The notes beneath the pieces were generated by a model that saw only the letters and a program-made list of their open reading frames with translations, was not told the origin of the DNA and did not search any database. A program made the position numbers and the translations under genes. Shown here piece by piece: positions 25,338 through 34,155 of a stretch of 64,000 bases of DNA. This DNA is from Chryseobacterium arachidis (GTDB lineage Bacteria; Bacteroidota; Bacteroidia; Flavobacteriales; Weeksellaceae). Location: positions 119,576 through 183,575 of the forward strand of contig NZ_FQUT01000010.1 in NCBI RefSeq assembly GCF_900129245.1, in the 5' to 3' direction. The stretch's first letter is position 1. The number at the start of each line of letters is the position of its first letter.

Positions 25338-26363
25338 TTATTTAATCGCAATTTCATAAATTTTTGACCAATTTTTGCCTGTTACCAACATATTTTCTCC
25401 CTTAAAAGCAATTCCGTTTAAAACATGTTCGGTATCAACTTTGGTATTTTCTTCTGTAATTTTGGTAAAATCAAACTTTCCCACCACTTCTCCTGTTGTT
25501 GGATTGATCTTCAAAATATACGGCTGGTGCCAAACGTTAGCATAAATAAACCCGTTGTGATATTCAAGCTCATTGATTTGATTGTAAATCTCTTTATTTC
25601 CTCCTACAGAAACGGTTTTCACCACTTTTGAAGGATTATTGGCATCCAAAAAGAACAGATCGTTTGATCCTGTATCTGCAATGAGGTTTTTACCGTCATA
25701 AGTTAGTCCCCAACCTTCTCCAAACTCATTAGGCAAAGGAAATTCTGAGATTTTCTTCAATGTATTTTTATCGTATACAAAGCCAATTTTATTTCGGTAG
25801 GTCAGCTGATAAATTTTATCTCCAACAACCGTAATTCCTTCGGAAAAAATTTCAGCCGGCTGTTTTTCAACCAAACCTGGTGCAGTACTTCCTAATGTAT
25901 ATTTTATTAATTGTGAAGCTTTTTCCAGTCCGTCGCTTTCATAAATTGTATTTCCTTCTATGAGAAAACCTTCGACAAAGTTTTTCGGATCGTGAGGATA
26001 TTCTGCCACAATTTCATAGGCAATATTTTTCTCAGGAGTTTTTGAAAAAACATTAATTGTAGCATCCTGATTTAAAGTTTCGCCACCTTTTGTTTTGATA
26101 TTGAAAGTAACATTGTTTTCTCCAAATCTAAAGAATTTAGGATCAATCGTTAAACCTGAAGTTTCTTTATCTCCAAAACTGATGGAAATACTTTCTGCAT
26201 TATCGGTTACCTCCTGCGGAAGCATCAGCTTATCCCCAAAATGATATCCTTTTTCCTCCATCGAATTGTTGTAATCTGCCAAAGAATCGAGCATTTTTCT
26301 GTCATCTTTACAGGAAACCAACAACAAAAATACTGCAAAACCGGCTATCAGACTTCTCTTCAC
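25338..26363 (-). CDS. Glutaminyl-peptide cyclotransferase (copy 1), lipoprotein
   Basis: A 341-residue lipoprotein (MKRSLIAGFAVFLLLVSC, Cys18). An N-terminal immunoglobulin-like beta domain (about 40-110) precedes a five-bladed-propeller glutamine cyclotransferase domain (PF05096 type, about 115-340). Visible motifs are EYPHDPKNFVEGFLIEGNTIYESDG, EGWGLTYDGKNLIADTGSNDLFFLD, LEYHNGFIYANVWHQPYILKI and VLNGIAFKGENMLVTGK. Such enzymes turn N-terminal Gln into pyroglutamate on exported proteins, which is common in Bacteroidota after signal peptidase I cleavage before Gln. It lies 28 bp after a close paralogue, a tandem duplication. Confidence 0.9.
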   Translation of the reverse strand: MKRSLIAGFAVFLLLVSCKDDRKMLDSLADYNNSMEEKGYHFGDKLMLPQEVTDNAESISISFGDKETSGLTIDPKFFRFGENNVTFNIKTKGGETLNQDATINVFSKTPEKNIAYEIVAEYPHDPKNFVEGFLIEGNTIYESDGLEKASQLIKYTLGSTAPGLVEKQPAEIFSEGITVVGDKIYQLTYRNKIGFVYDKNTLKKISEFPLPNEFGEGWGLTYDGKNLIADTGSNDLFFLDANNPSKVVKTVSVGGNKEIYNQINELEYHNGFIYANVWHQPYILKINPTTGEVVGKFDFTKITEENTKVDTEHVLNGIAFKGENMLVTGKNWSKIYEIAIK

Positions 26364-26391
26364 TTTACTTTAAATTTGGTTGAACTTAAAA

Positions 26392-27414
26392 TTATTTAAT
26401 CGCCACTTCATAAATCTTTGGCCAGTTTTTCCCTGTCACCAACATATTTTCACCTTTGAAAGCAATTCCGTTTAACACATCATCACTTCCTTTTGTATTT
26501 TGTTTTGCAATATCCGTAAAATCAAATGTTCCCACAACTTCTCCGGTAGCAGGATTAATTTTTAAAATAACCGGCTTCTGCCAAACATTGGCATAGATAA
26601 ATCCGTTGTGATATTCAAGTTCATTTAATTGATCGTAAGTCTGAGAACTTCCCGCAACAGCAATATATTTCACCATTTTTGAAGGGTCATTTACATCCAG
26701 GAAATACAATAATTTACTTCCGTCTGAAGCGATCAGGTTTTTCCCATCATACGTTAATCCCCAACCTTCTCCCAATACATTTGGATAGGCAAATTCCGAT
26801 AATAATTTCAATGAACTTTTATCATAGATATACCCTTTTTTACTCTGCCAGGTTAATTGATAGACTTTGTCGCCTACAATGGTACTTCCTTCCGAAAAAT
26901 CTTCCTGAGCCTGTTTCGTAGAAGCTAAAGGCGTTGTAGTTCCCAGAGTATATTTTAAGATTTGTGAAGACCCGTTCTGGCCGTCACTTTCATAGATGGT
27001 ATTCCCTTCAATCTGGAAACCCTGTACAAAATTTTTCGGATCGTGAGGGTATTCGGCAATGATTTCGTAATTGATTTTCTGTTCAGGATTTTTAGCAAAA
27101 ACGTTTATGGTTGCATCCTGATTAAGTGTTTCGCCTCCTTTTGTTTTGATATTAAAAGTAACAGCATTGTCGCCTAAAGTAAAGAATTTCGGATCAATCG
27201 TTAAATCTGAAGTTTCTTTATCACCAAAACTGATGGAAATACTTTCTGCATCATCGGTTACTTCTTTTGGCAACGTTAACTTATCTCCAAAATGATACCC
27301 TTTCTCCGTCATTGAGTTGTTGTAGTCTGCCAATGAGTCAAGAATTTTTTTATCATTTTTACAAGACGCCAACAACAAGATCGCTGCAAAACCAGCTATA
27401 ATATTTTTTTTCAT
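26392..27414 (-). CDS. Glutaminyl-peptide cyclotransferase (copy 2), lipoprotein
   Basis: A 340-residue tandem paralogue of the next gene, roughly 70% identical by eye over its whole length. It has the same lipoprotein start (MKKNIIAGFAAILLLASC, Cys18), the same Ig-like domain and propeller (EYPHDPKNFVQGFQIEGN, EGWGLTYDGKNLIASDGSKLLYF, VLNGIAFKGENMLVTGKNW). The blades with the GSS-rich loops vary most. It is probably the first gene of a two-gene transcript. Many exported proteins of this organism are cut before Gln (LYAQ, FSQ, NAQ), which gives such an enzyme many substrates. Confidence 0.9.
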   Translation of the reverse strand: MKKNIIAGFAAILLLASCKNDKKILDSLADYNNSMTEKGYHFGDKLTLPKEVTDDAESISISFGDKETSDLTIDPKFFTLGDNAVTFNIKTKGGETLNQDATINVFAKNPEQKINYEIIAEYPHDPKNFVQGFQIEGNTIYESDGQNGSSQILKYTLGTTTPLASTKQAQEDFSEGSTIVGDKVYQLTWQSKKGYIYDKSSLKLLSEFAYPNVLGEGWGLTYDGKNLIASDGSKLLYFLDVNDPSKMVKYIAVAGSSQTYDQLNELEYHNGFIYANVWQKPVILKINPATGEVVGTFDFTDIAKQNTKGSDDVLNGIAFKGENMLVTGKNWPKIYEVAIK

Positions 27415-27449
27415 TGAATTCTAAATAATTTCCCCAAAATTAGCAAAAT

Positions 27450-27836
27450 TTATTCCGATGAACGAATTTCATTGATATGTTGACCAAATTGTAATATATA
27501 GCCATTGTTGTCATAGATTGCAAACTCTCTCATTGCCCAGTCGAAAGTTTCGATTTCGTAGCAGATTTTCACTTTTGTTTTCAAATCTTCCCAGAGCTCA
27601 TCCACGTTATCGACATTGAAGTAGAAGGAGCCAGTAAATCCAATACCGTTAAATTTTTCGTGAGAATTAGGCTTTGTCAGCATAATCTGCACCTCATCTT
27701 TTTCAAGTGAAGCCCATTGCCAGTCGTCATTCCTTTCGTTCAATGTAAAACCCAGACATTGTTGATAAAAGCCTATGGTTTCATCCATATTTTCAGTCCA
27801 TAAAATCGGGCGCAGAGAAGTGAATTTTGACTTCAT
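27450..27836 (-). CDS. VOC family protein (glyoxalase/bleomycin resistance-like)
   Basis: A 128-residue vicinal-oxygen-chelate fold protein with paired beta-alpha-beta modules: LRPILWTENMDETIGFYQQCLGFT, FYFNVDNVDELWEDLKTKV and MREFAIYDNNGYILQFGQ. The last carries a family-typical glutamine/glutamate ligand position. Its start overlaps the stop of the SRPBCC gene upstream by 4 bp (ATGA), so the two are translated together. The substrate is unknown. Confidence 0.88.
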   Translation of the reverse strand: MKSKFTSLRPILWTENMDETIGFYQQCLGFTLNERNDDWQWASLEKDEVQIMLTKPNSHEKFNGIGFTGSFYFNVDNVDELWEDLKTKVKICYEIETFDWAMREFAIYDNNGYILQFGQHINEIRSSE

Positions 27837-28285
27837 GAGTTTTTAGAATTTTCATTTATTCCATTTTCAAGATAAGGCTTCAGGCTTTGCCCTATAATTC
27901 CGTTCCAGCCTTCCGTAAAAGCATTTCTTGAAAAATTTTCGCCTAAATCGCCGAAATAATCAATATCATCATGAATCAGTTTAATTAAGGTATGGTCCGC
28001 ATCTGCCTGAAGTTCCCAGGTCAGGATTGTTTTTTGATCTGAAAATTCAGGATAGGTCCAGGTATGTTTTAGTTTTTTATTCGGAATAATTTCTACAACT
28101 TCTGCCTGATGATGGTATTTTTTTTCGTCACCGGGTTCATAAAAATTAAATATTGCTCCAATCTTCAATTCAAAATCTTCAATATCGAAATACCAGATTC
28201 TCATTTCGTTTTTGTCGGTTAATGCCTGCCACACTTTGTCTATGGGTGCATTGACTTTATGTTCTACGATGATTGGATTGCTCAT
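27833..28285 (-). CDS. SRPBCC/AHSA1-domain protein
   Basis: A 150-residue START-like protein with the AHSA1 pattern: VEHKVNAPIDKVWQALTDKNEMRIWYFD at the N-terminus, KLKHTWTYPEFSDQKTILTWEL in the middle, and FTEGWNGIIGQSLKPYLENG at the end. It has the hydrophobic cavity fold used for small ligands or Hsp90-ATPase activation. It is coupled by a 4-bp overlap to a VOC gene, a common pairing in Flavobacteriia, but no role is known. Confidence 0.88.
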   Translation of the reverse strand: MSNPIIVEHKVNAPIDKVWQALTDKNEMRIWYFDIEDFELKIGAIFNFYEPGDEKKYHHQAEVVEIIPNKKLKHTWTYPEFSDQKTILTWELQADADHTLIKLIHDDIDYFGDLGENFSRNAFTEGWNGIIGQSLKPYLENGINENSKNS

Positions 28286-28312
28286 ATTTTTTGTTTTTAA
28301 TTGTTAAAATAT

Positions 28313-28930
28313 TTAAATACTTACCTTCAACTTATCCAAAACCTGTTCCTTTTCCATTTTCCAAAGTACTGACAGCTCAGTAATCACTTTATCTGAAAAT
28401 AAAACATTTATATCCCCATCACCAAATCTTTCCTGATGCACTTTAAAACTTTTAACAGCTTCTTCTAAAGGCACATCGCATACAACCTCAACTGTACTAT
28501 GATCTATATGCAGAAAGTCTTTTGCAAAAGTATTTACTGCAGATTGAATAGTATCAATTCCAATTCCTTCATCAGGATGAAAAATTTCGATATAGGAAGG
28601 CTTTACACCTTTTTCATTTTTAGGAGCCTCAAAATCTACTTCGAAAAAGTCTTCATCTTCTCTCTCATCATAACAAAACCAATAATTGCAAACCTCTCCA
28701 GATAAATGCCTCTGTACTATATCTCTAAATTCTATTTCATTCTCGTCATCCACCAAATCTTCCAAAACAGCCCGCAAATATGATTTTGTACACAAGCAAA
28801 GTCTTCCGATTTTCTCATGAGATTCGTCGAATAATGTTAAATCCTCCCAGCCCGTCTTTTCGTTAAGACCATAAATTCCCCACCAAAGATTTTCAGATTC
28901 TGTTCTTACAATAATTTTATTTTCAGCCAT
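28313..28930 (-). CDS. Acidic cytoplasmic protein of unknown function
   Basis: A 205-residue acidic protein without signal peptide or membrane segment. It has tryptophan-rich starts (NLWWGIYGLNEKTGWEDLTLFD), cysteines in RLCLCTKS and EVCNYWFCYDERED, and helices at the C-terminus (VLWKMEKEQVLDKLKV). I do not recognise the family. The acidic, single-domain character resembles orphan immunity proteins of contact-dependent toxins, but no toxin gene lies near. It lies 16 bp downstream of the Na+/H+ antiporter stop, probably on the same transcript. Confidence 0.65.
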   Translation of the reverse strand: MAENKIIVRTESENLWWGIYGLNEKTGWEDLTLFDESHEKIGRLCLCTKSYLRAVLEDLVDDENEIEFRDIVQRHLSGEVCNYWFCYDEREDEDFFEVDFEAPKNEKGVKPSYIEIFHPDEGIGIDTIQSAVNTFAKDFLHIDHSTVEVVCDVPLEEAVKSFKVHQERFGDGDINVLFSDKVITELSVLWKMEKEQVLDKLKVSI

Positions 28931-28946
28931 TTCAATTTAGTTAAAG

Positions 28947-30560
28947 CTATCCATGTGCAAATCCTGTAATCTTCGCTTCATCAAAATCGAGCTGCATTTC
29001 AATAGTTCTCATGACATGATCATCAAAAATCTTTTCGCGTTTCATGCGGTGAAGCTCATTTCGCTGTGCCTGAATAATCTGTCGCATAACATCTTTATTT
29101 TCACTCATTGCCGTTACATAATCTCCGGTAGAAGCCATGCATTGGGCTTTATCCGCCATCATCATCATTTCGTTTTCCAGTTTATGCTTCTGATGTTTGA
29201 CTAAGCTATTGGTTTCTGCCAAATCTGAAAAATCATTCTGCAGCTTATGCAAAGCGGTTTCTTTAAGCTTTCTCATTAAAATCACTTCCTGCTTTTCTTC
29301 CGGAAGCTCACTTCCTGCATCGGTAATCTTTAATAACTTGAGAATCGGTGTCAATAATAATCCCTGCCCTACTAAGGTAATCAATATAATAACGAATGTT
29401 ACGAACAAAATGATATTTCTATGCGGAAATGCTTCACCATTCGGTAAAAATGCAGGAATGGAAAGAGCTGCAGCTAAGGAAACCACTCCTCTCATTGCGG
29501 CAAAACTGATAATAAAAGGTTCCCGCCAATCGGGTTTAGGAACTTTTTCACATAATTCTTTAGAACAAAGTCTTGGAAAATACATTAAGGCATAACTGTA
29601 CAAAATTCTCGTTCCGATAATAGCGCCCCCGATTACAACGCTATAGAAAATCCCTTCCGAAATCGTATAATCTTTCATTGCTGCTACAACAACCGGTAAT
29701 TCTAAGCCGATTAAAATAAAAATAATCGTATTCATTAAAAATATCAGGACACTCCAGACATTTCCCGACTGAATTCTTGAAGTATGACTTAAGTAACAAT
29801 GCGAATTGTAAGACATTAACAAACCTCCCACAACAACCGCCAATACACCTGAAAAGTGAAAATGTTCAGCTCCGATATACATAATGTAAGGAACAATTAA
29901 TGTAATAATGGTGTCGATATTTGAGTTGGAAGGAATTAATTTTAATAATTTGCCAAAAAGAAGCCCGACTCCCGCGCCTATTGCAATTCCCCCGATAGCC
30001 ATCATGAAAAAATCCTGAACAGCTTCTCTGAAAATAAACTGCCCTGAGATTACGGCTGCCAAGGCAAATTTAAATACAATTAAACTCGATGCATCGTTAA
30101 TAAGGCTCTCCCCTTCCAAAATGGTTGTGATTTTCTTTGGAATTTTCATGTGTTTTAAAACCGATGTTGCGGCTACGGCGTCCGGCGGAGAATTTACTCC
30201 TCCCAGTAAGAATCCCATCGCCACCGTTAGCCCCGGAATAATCGATGAAGAAAGGTATGCTACCACAATGGAGGTTAAAAATACCAAACCGAACGCCATT
30301 GAAAAAATCTGCTTTCTCCACTTATGAAAATCCTGCCACGAGGTAAACCACGCTGCTTCAAATAAAATCGGCGGAAGGAAAATTAAAAATACCAAATCGG
30401 GTTCTATTTCGATACGTGGCATTCCCGGAATGAGACTTATGAGGAGCCCTGCAATAACCAGAAAGATAGGATAAGCCACTTTCAGCTTCTGCCCGATCAT
30501 TACCAGAATCATCACAGACAATAACACCGCAATGGATATGGTGACGTAATTATGAATCAT
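28947..30560 (-). CDS. CPA1-family Na+/H+ antiporter
   Basis: A 537-residue protein with about twelve membrane segments (residues 1-405) and a cytoplasmic helical C-terminal domain (405-537). CPA1 hallmarks are GGVNSPPDAVAATSVLKH, ILEGESLINDASSLIVFK (the ion-binding Asn-Asp pair) and FAAMRGVVSLAAALSIP. It exchanges Na+ (or K+) for H+ at the inner membrane for pH and salt homeostasis. The unknown 205-aa protein gene follows 16 bp later. Confidence 0.94.
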   Translation of the reverse strand: MIHNYVTISIAVLLSVMILVMIGQKLKVAYPIFLVIAGLLISLIPGMPRIEIEPDLVFLIFLPPILFEAAWFTSWQDFHKWRKQIFSMAFGLVFLTSIVVAYLSSSIIPGLTVAMGFLLGGVNSPPDAVAATSVLKHMKIPKKITTILEGESLINDASSLIVFKFALAAVISGQFIFREAVQDFFMMAIGGIAIGAGVGLLFGKLLKLIPSNSNIDTIITLIVPYIMYIGAEHFHFSGVLAVVVGGLLMSYNSHCYLSHTSRIQSGNVWSVLIFLMNTIIFILIGLELPVVVAAMKDYTISEGIFYSVVIGGAIIGTRILYSYALMYFPRLCSKELCEKVPKPDWREPFIISFAAMRGVVSLAAALSIPAFLPNGEAFPHRNIILFVTFVIILITLVGQGLLLTPILKLLKITDAGSELPEEKQEVILMRKLKETALHKLQNDFSDLAETNSLVKHQKHKLENEMMMMADKAQCMASTGDYVTAMSENKDVMRQIIQAQRNELHRMKREKIFDDHVMRTIEMQLDFDEAKITGFAHG

Positions 30561-30640
30561 TATTAATTTTTTTTGAAATACTAAACTATTTAAATTTTGA
30601 ATAATAATTTTTCGTCTTGTGTTTTTATGTTTATTTATAA

Positions 30641-31117
30641 CTAGTTTTTGATCAATGCAGCCCTTTCATTAAAATCAAAAACATTCAAATCATATTCCTC
30701 AAGAATTCTAATCGTTCCCGGTTCGTCTTTCAGACCCACTTCACTATCGTCAGCCAGATATATTTTTCCGTCATCAAAAACAATGTCATAATACGGATCG
30801 CCCGGTTCATCGGGTTTCGTAAATGGTATAAGCGTTCTTATTTTGTACTTATCTGAAAATATTTTACCCAAATAAAATTCTCTCTCTTTATGATTAGCAT
30901 CAGGAGTTCTATAGACTGATATCTTAAAATTAAACTCCTCACACCCAAAACCATCTCCTGTATTAAAGAAAATATGATGGGTATTATCAAAATCTAATTC
31001 CTCAGGCATGTCATTATTAAAATCCCAATAAAAGACAGTCAGTGCAGGAAAAGTTTCAGATAACGTATTTGAAATCTGCTCATTGTCTAATGATTGATCA
31101 AAATAAATATCTTCCAT
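30641..31117 (-). CDS. Acidic cytoplasmic protein of unknown function
   Basis: A 158-residue acidic protein without signal or membrane segment (EDIYFDQSLDNEQIS, EELDFDNTHHIFFNTGDGFGCEEFNF, PFTKPDEPGDPYYDIVFDDGKIYLADDSE). I do not recognise it. Size and charge resemble orphan immunity-type proteins, as for the gene at 28313. It lies 30 bp after the bestrophin gene on the same strand and may share its transcript. Confidence 0.6.
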   Translation of the reverse strand: MEDIYFDQSLDNEQISNTLSETFPALTVFYWDFNNDMPEELDFDNTHHIFFNTGDGFGCEEFNFKISVYRTPDANHKEREFYLGKIFSDKYKIRTLIPFTKPDEPGDPYYDIVFDDGKIYLADDSEVGLKDEPGTIRILEEYDLNVFDFNERAALIKN

Positions 31118-31147
31118 GACTCTATTAATAAGGAATAATAAAAAAGT

Positions 31148-32152
31148 TTACAGCACAATATTATTTTTTGCGGTAATAGGTGGCGGCAGATTATCTTCAT
31201 CCAGCATATCGCGCATATCAATTTCAATCGTTCTGCTGATCTGGGTTATCGGAACGTCATTCGCGCTTCCTTCAAAAGGGTTTACAGAAGATTCGCCCAC
31301 ACTATCCAATGTATGGAAACACCAGGTCACCAATAATGAAAACGGAATATTGAACCAAAGCGTCAACCCTTCAATAACAGTCCCTTCACCTAATTTATCG
31401 AATTCTTTCAATAATCCGAAAGGCACAAAAACAATAAACAGCAACAGCAAATAAGTGGTGATAGAAGAAAAATTTCTGGGATATGGAAAATTTTTAATCC
31501 TTTCCGCTCTTCCCTGATAGTCTGTAAATTTTATTAACTGCTGATTGATCTGTGTCCACTGAAAATCGTTAATTTCTCCGTTTCTGTAAGCTTCCGACAA
31601 CTCTTTGCTCTGGCTTGCCATCAGCTGAGTTGCCCTGTTTTTCTTACTTAAAATATATTGCAGTTCATGATCAGAAAGATAATTTCTCAGTTCATCATCC
31701 AGATTTAAAAGCTTTTCGGAAATATCATACTTTTCAGCATATTCTTTAAACTGTGCCGTGTTCATATTCTCCCATGCCCTTGGTTCGCGAAGCTGAAACC
31801 GCAATGCCGTTAACCATGCATAATGACGAAGAAACATCTCTTTAACCTTCTTCGGGTTTCGTTCTGAAAGAGAATCCCTCAACACATATCCGAAACTTCG
31901 GCTGTCATTAATAATAGATCCGTAAATCTGTCTTGCTTCCCAAAGCCGACTGTAGCTGGCATTGTTTTTAAAACCTACAATAAAAGCCACTGCAGTTCCC
32001 ATGATAGCGATAGGCTGCCACGGAAAAGAAAGGAATTTCCATCCCAAAAAGTACAGCAATGTAGGAATTGCGGACAAAGTTGCCAGACAATAAATACTTC
32101 TTCTCGTCCAGACAATAAATTCTATTGCTCCAAATTTTTTCCCTGCATGCAT
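31148..32152 (-). CDS. Bestrophin family ion channel
   Basis: A 334-residue protein with two N-terminal and two later hydrophobic hairpins, and the bestrophin signature FIVGFKNNASYSRLWEARQIYGSIINDSRSF at about residues 54-85. The C-terminus has FNIPFSLLVTWCFHTLDSVGESSVNPFEG, also typical. Bacterial bestrophins are pentameric channels for anions or monovalent cations. DUF2490 follows upstream with a 35-bp gap, and the pair is probably cotranscribed. Confidence 0.9.
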   Translation of the reverse strand: MHAGKKFGAIEFIVWTRRSIYCLATLSAIPTLLYFLGWKFLSFPWQPIAIMGTAVAFIVGFKNNASYSRLWEARQIYGSIINDSRSFGYVLRDSLSERNPKKVKEMFLRHYAWLTALRFQLREPRAWENMNTAQFKEYAEKYDISEKLLNLDDELRNYLSDHELQYILSKKNRATQLMASQSKELSEAYRNGEINDFQWTQINQQLIKFTDYQGRAERIKNFPYPRNFSSITTYLLLLFIVFVPFGLLKEFDKLGEGTVIEGLTLWFNIPFSLLVTWCFHTLDSVGESSVNPFEGSANDVPITQISRTIEIDMRDMLDEDNLPPPITAKNNIVL

Positions 32153-32187
32153 AAGTGTTTAAGATTTTTAGTTTTTATTTATTTTCA

Positions 32188-32865
32188 TTACTCTTTTGTG
32201 AACGGAATATTGTTGTAAAAGCCAATCTGAACCTGCCCGCGGTTTCTGTTTTCTTGAATCTGATTCATGTAGCCCGCTTCGATTCTCATATTCTTATTTA
32301 TAACATATCCTAAGGCTCCATACACACGGTTTCTGTCGAAAGTCGGGCTGTTTAAATGAAGAAAAATCTCATTATATACCGATCCGTAAAAGGTTTTAGG
32401 CAACATTTCTTTATTATTGATCGGAATATTCAATCCTAAAAAATAGCGGAACCTCATCCTGAAATCATCCTGCAAAAAGCGCTCTTCCAGGCGGTAACGG
32501 TGCTGAAGGTAAAAACGACCGAATTTTTGCTTTGTAATATACTGCTGGAAAATACGGTGCTCTATGTTTTCAGTTTTTTCTCCGTTTACATAAGGCTGGC
32601 TTAGAATAAATCCGTATCCCAACAAAATATTATTATTGTTTTCCGACAGATCGTATCCTATTCCTGTACGTATCAGCAGCTGTTCCAGATCTCCGACCGC
32701 ATCAAAATTCCGGTACTGGATTTCATTATGAAAATTCAGTTTTTTACTTATTTTATTATTTCCGAAATACATATACCAGGCTCCCAAATCATTTTTCTGA
32801 GCTTTGACTATTGTTGTTGCTGCCAAAAAAGCACCTAATGTTACCTTTGTAAAAATTCCCCTCAT
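32188..32865 (-). CDS. DUF2490 outer-membrane beta-barrel-like protein
   Basis: A 225-residue protein with a signal peptide (about 1-22, ending TTIVKAQ). Alternating beta strands follow: LGAWYMYFGNNKISKKLNFHNEIQYRNF, LIRTGIGYDL, NILLGYGFILSQ, RFYLQHRYRLEERF and MRIEAGYMNQIQENR. It ends near an aromatic residue (IGFYNNIPF), as outer-membrane barrels do. This matches DUF2490, a Bacteroidota family of unknown function. Confidence 0.87.
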   Translation of the reverse strand: MRGIFTKVTLGAFLAATTIVKAQKNDLGAWYMYFGNNKISKKLNFHNEIQYRNFDAVGDLEQLLIRTGIGYDLSENNNNILLGYGFILSQPYVNGEKTENIEHRIFQQYITKQKFGRFYLQHRYRLEERFLQDDFRMRFRYFLGLNIPINNKEMLPKTFYGSVYNEIFLHLNSPTFDRNRVYGALGYVINKNMRIEAGYMNQIQENRNRGQVQIGFYNNIPFTKE

Positions 32866-33180
32866 CGTTTATTACTATTATCTATCGTTTTCAACAAATT
32901 TAATATTTTAAATCAATAATAACAAACTATAAACTCTTTTGAAAAATCAATCCTATGTGTGAATTGCTTTTTAGTTTTATTTCAAACATTGGCTATTTAG
33001 CAAACCTGATAACCAATTTACTAAATATTTTCAATCTCAACGTTAAGAATTTTATTTAAACATTAAAGGCTTTAAGAAATTATTTGGGGATTGAGGATTG
33101 AGGATTGAGAAATTTATAAATTGATTTTAATAAGTTTATTAAATGAGAACTCTTAAGTTTTTTAAATTCAATTACATAAA
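32866..33180. other. AT-rich noncoding spacer with a 7-bp triplicate
   Basis: The 363-bp gap between DUF2490 and the NTF2-like gene has no credible coding frame. GGATTGA is repeated three times in tandem at 33088-33108. The only other structure is the terminator at 33181-33203. No promoter with both -33 and -7 elements stands out. Confidence 0.6.
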
Positions 33181-33203
33181 AAACCGACAGAGTTTGCCGG
33201 TTT
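33181..33203 (-). terminator. Terminator of the NTF2-like lipoprotein gene
   Basis: AAACCG (33181-33186) pairs with CGGTTT (33198-33203), with extra inner pairing. On the minus strand TTTTTTATG follows. It lies 25 bp beyond the stop. Confidence 0.7.
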
Positions 33204-33228
33204 ATATAATTTTATTTGAATAGTAATT

Positions 33229-33654
33229 TTAATTTGCCTGTCCGATTTCCAGTTTATCGAATTTTCCTTCCTTATTCAAACTGAATTTAAAATAGGTCTT
33301 AAAATCGCCCCAGCTTTCCGTATGAAATTCTCCGTAAATATCTTTTCCTTCGTTTTCAATCTTCTCTATTGACATAAATTTTTCGTGCCCGCAAGCTTCT
33401 TTTACAAACTTTTTGAAATCTCTTGGACTTCCGTCATCGTATAATTTTACATCTGATGTAAAATAAGAAGTGAAAACTTCCGCATTGCCATTTTGCCATG
33501 CTTCAAAAGCATTTTTTACCGTTTCGTTTAATTTTGATATATCCATTATATTTTTTGTTTTTTCCTGACTCTGAGTTATTTTTTTTGAATCATTTTTCTG
33601 TGCACATGCTGAAAACACAGAAAATATTATCAGTAAGTATAAAAGCTTCCTCAT
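33229..33654 (-). CDS. NTF2-like (SnoaL-type) lipoprotein
   Basis: A 141-residue lipoprotein (MRKLLYLLIIFSVFSAC, Cys17). The mature part has the NTF2/SnoaL pattern: a helix (MDISKLNETVKNAFEAWQNGNAEVFTSYFT), then strands (VKLYDDGSPRDFKKFVKE, GKDIYGEFHTESWGDFKTYFKFSL, GKFDKLEIGQAN). Such domains bind small ligands or act as isomerases; the ligand is unknown here. Its start overlaps the stop of the upstream DoxX-like gene by 4 bp, so translation is coupled. Confidence 0.82.
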   Translation of the reverse strand: MRKLLYLLIIFSVFSACAQKNDSKKITQSQEKTKNIMDISKLNETVKNAFEAWQNGNAEVFTSYFTSDVKLYDDGSPRDFKKFVKEACGHEKFMSIEKIENEGKDIYGEFHTESWGDFKTYFKFSLNKEGKFDKLEIGQAN

Positions 33655-33995
33655 TGGAACGGATGTTTAAGGTAAATTATAACAAGATTTAAAATAATAA
33701 AAGGAAACTCAATAAATGCACCATTCAGATCTCCGTGAAAAAGTTCGAGGCACATAATGAGTAAAATAGTTCCCGCCATCAGAAAATTTCCCCATACAAA
33801 CGTCTGCGGAATGACGATCATCACTGCGCTTAATAACGTAAATATACCTAAAACCGTAATTGCTGTATTATTCAGGCCCAACTTGCCAAGCATCTGAAGC
33901 ATTTCAGGCTTTCTTGAAACCATTGCCCAGCCTTGCTTAATGCCCATGTAAACCGCAAAAAGAATTAATGCGGCATTAATAATTTTTAAAATCAT
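33651..33995 (-). CDS. Small DoxX-like integral membrane protein
   Basis: A 114-residue protein with four hydrophobic segments (about 4-20, 47-63, 67-84, 95-111). It has a DoxX-like layout, with GIKQGWAMVSRKPEMLQMLGKLGLNNTAI in the first loop. DoxX-like proteins are inner-membrane proteins tied to redox or stress responses, but the match is by topology only. It overlaps the NTF2-like lipoprotein gene by 4 bp. Confidence 0.7.
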   Translation of the reverse strand: MILKIINAALILFAVYMGIKQGWAMVSRKPEMLQMLGKLGLNNTAITVLGIFTLLSAVMIVIPQTFVWGNFLMAGTILLIMCLELFHGDLNGAFIEFPFIILNLVIIYLKHPFQ

Positions 33996-34096
33996 GTGTA
34001 TGTTTTTTTAGGTTTAAATAATAACGAAATCAGCAGAATTTCAATTCCTAATTAATCAAATTTAAATATTTTTTACTTTCAAAATGCACAAAAAAT

Positions 34097-34123
34097 AAAA
34101 CTGACGAAAATTCCGCCAGTTTT
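34097..34123 (-). terminator. Terminator of the PhnB-like VOC gene
   Basis: AAAACTGACG (34097-34106) pairs with CGCCAGTTTT (34114-34123), with one G-U pair in the minus-strand RNA, followed there by ATTTTTTG. It closes the run of small genes that starts at 36360. Confidence 0.8.
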
Positions 34124-34155
34124 GTAAGTTAATTTTTAAAATGATCCGTGATAAA

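Noticed and set aside
29197..29595. 132-residue plus-strand frame opposite the Na+/H+ antiporter
   Set aside because: Antisense shadow of a conserved membrane protein, without its own motif or promoter.
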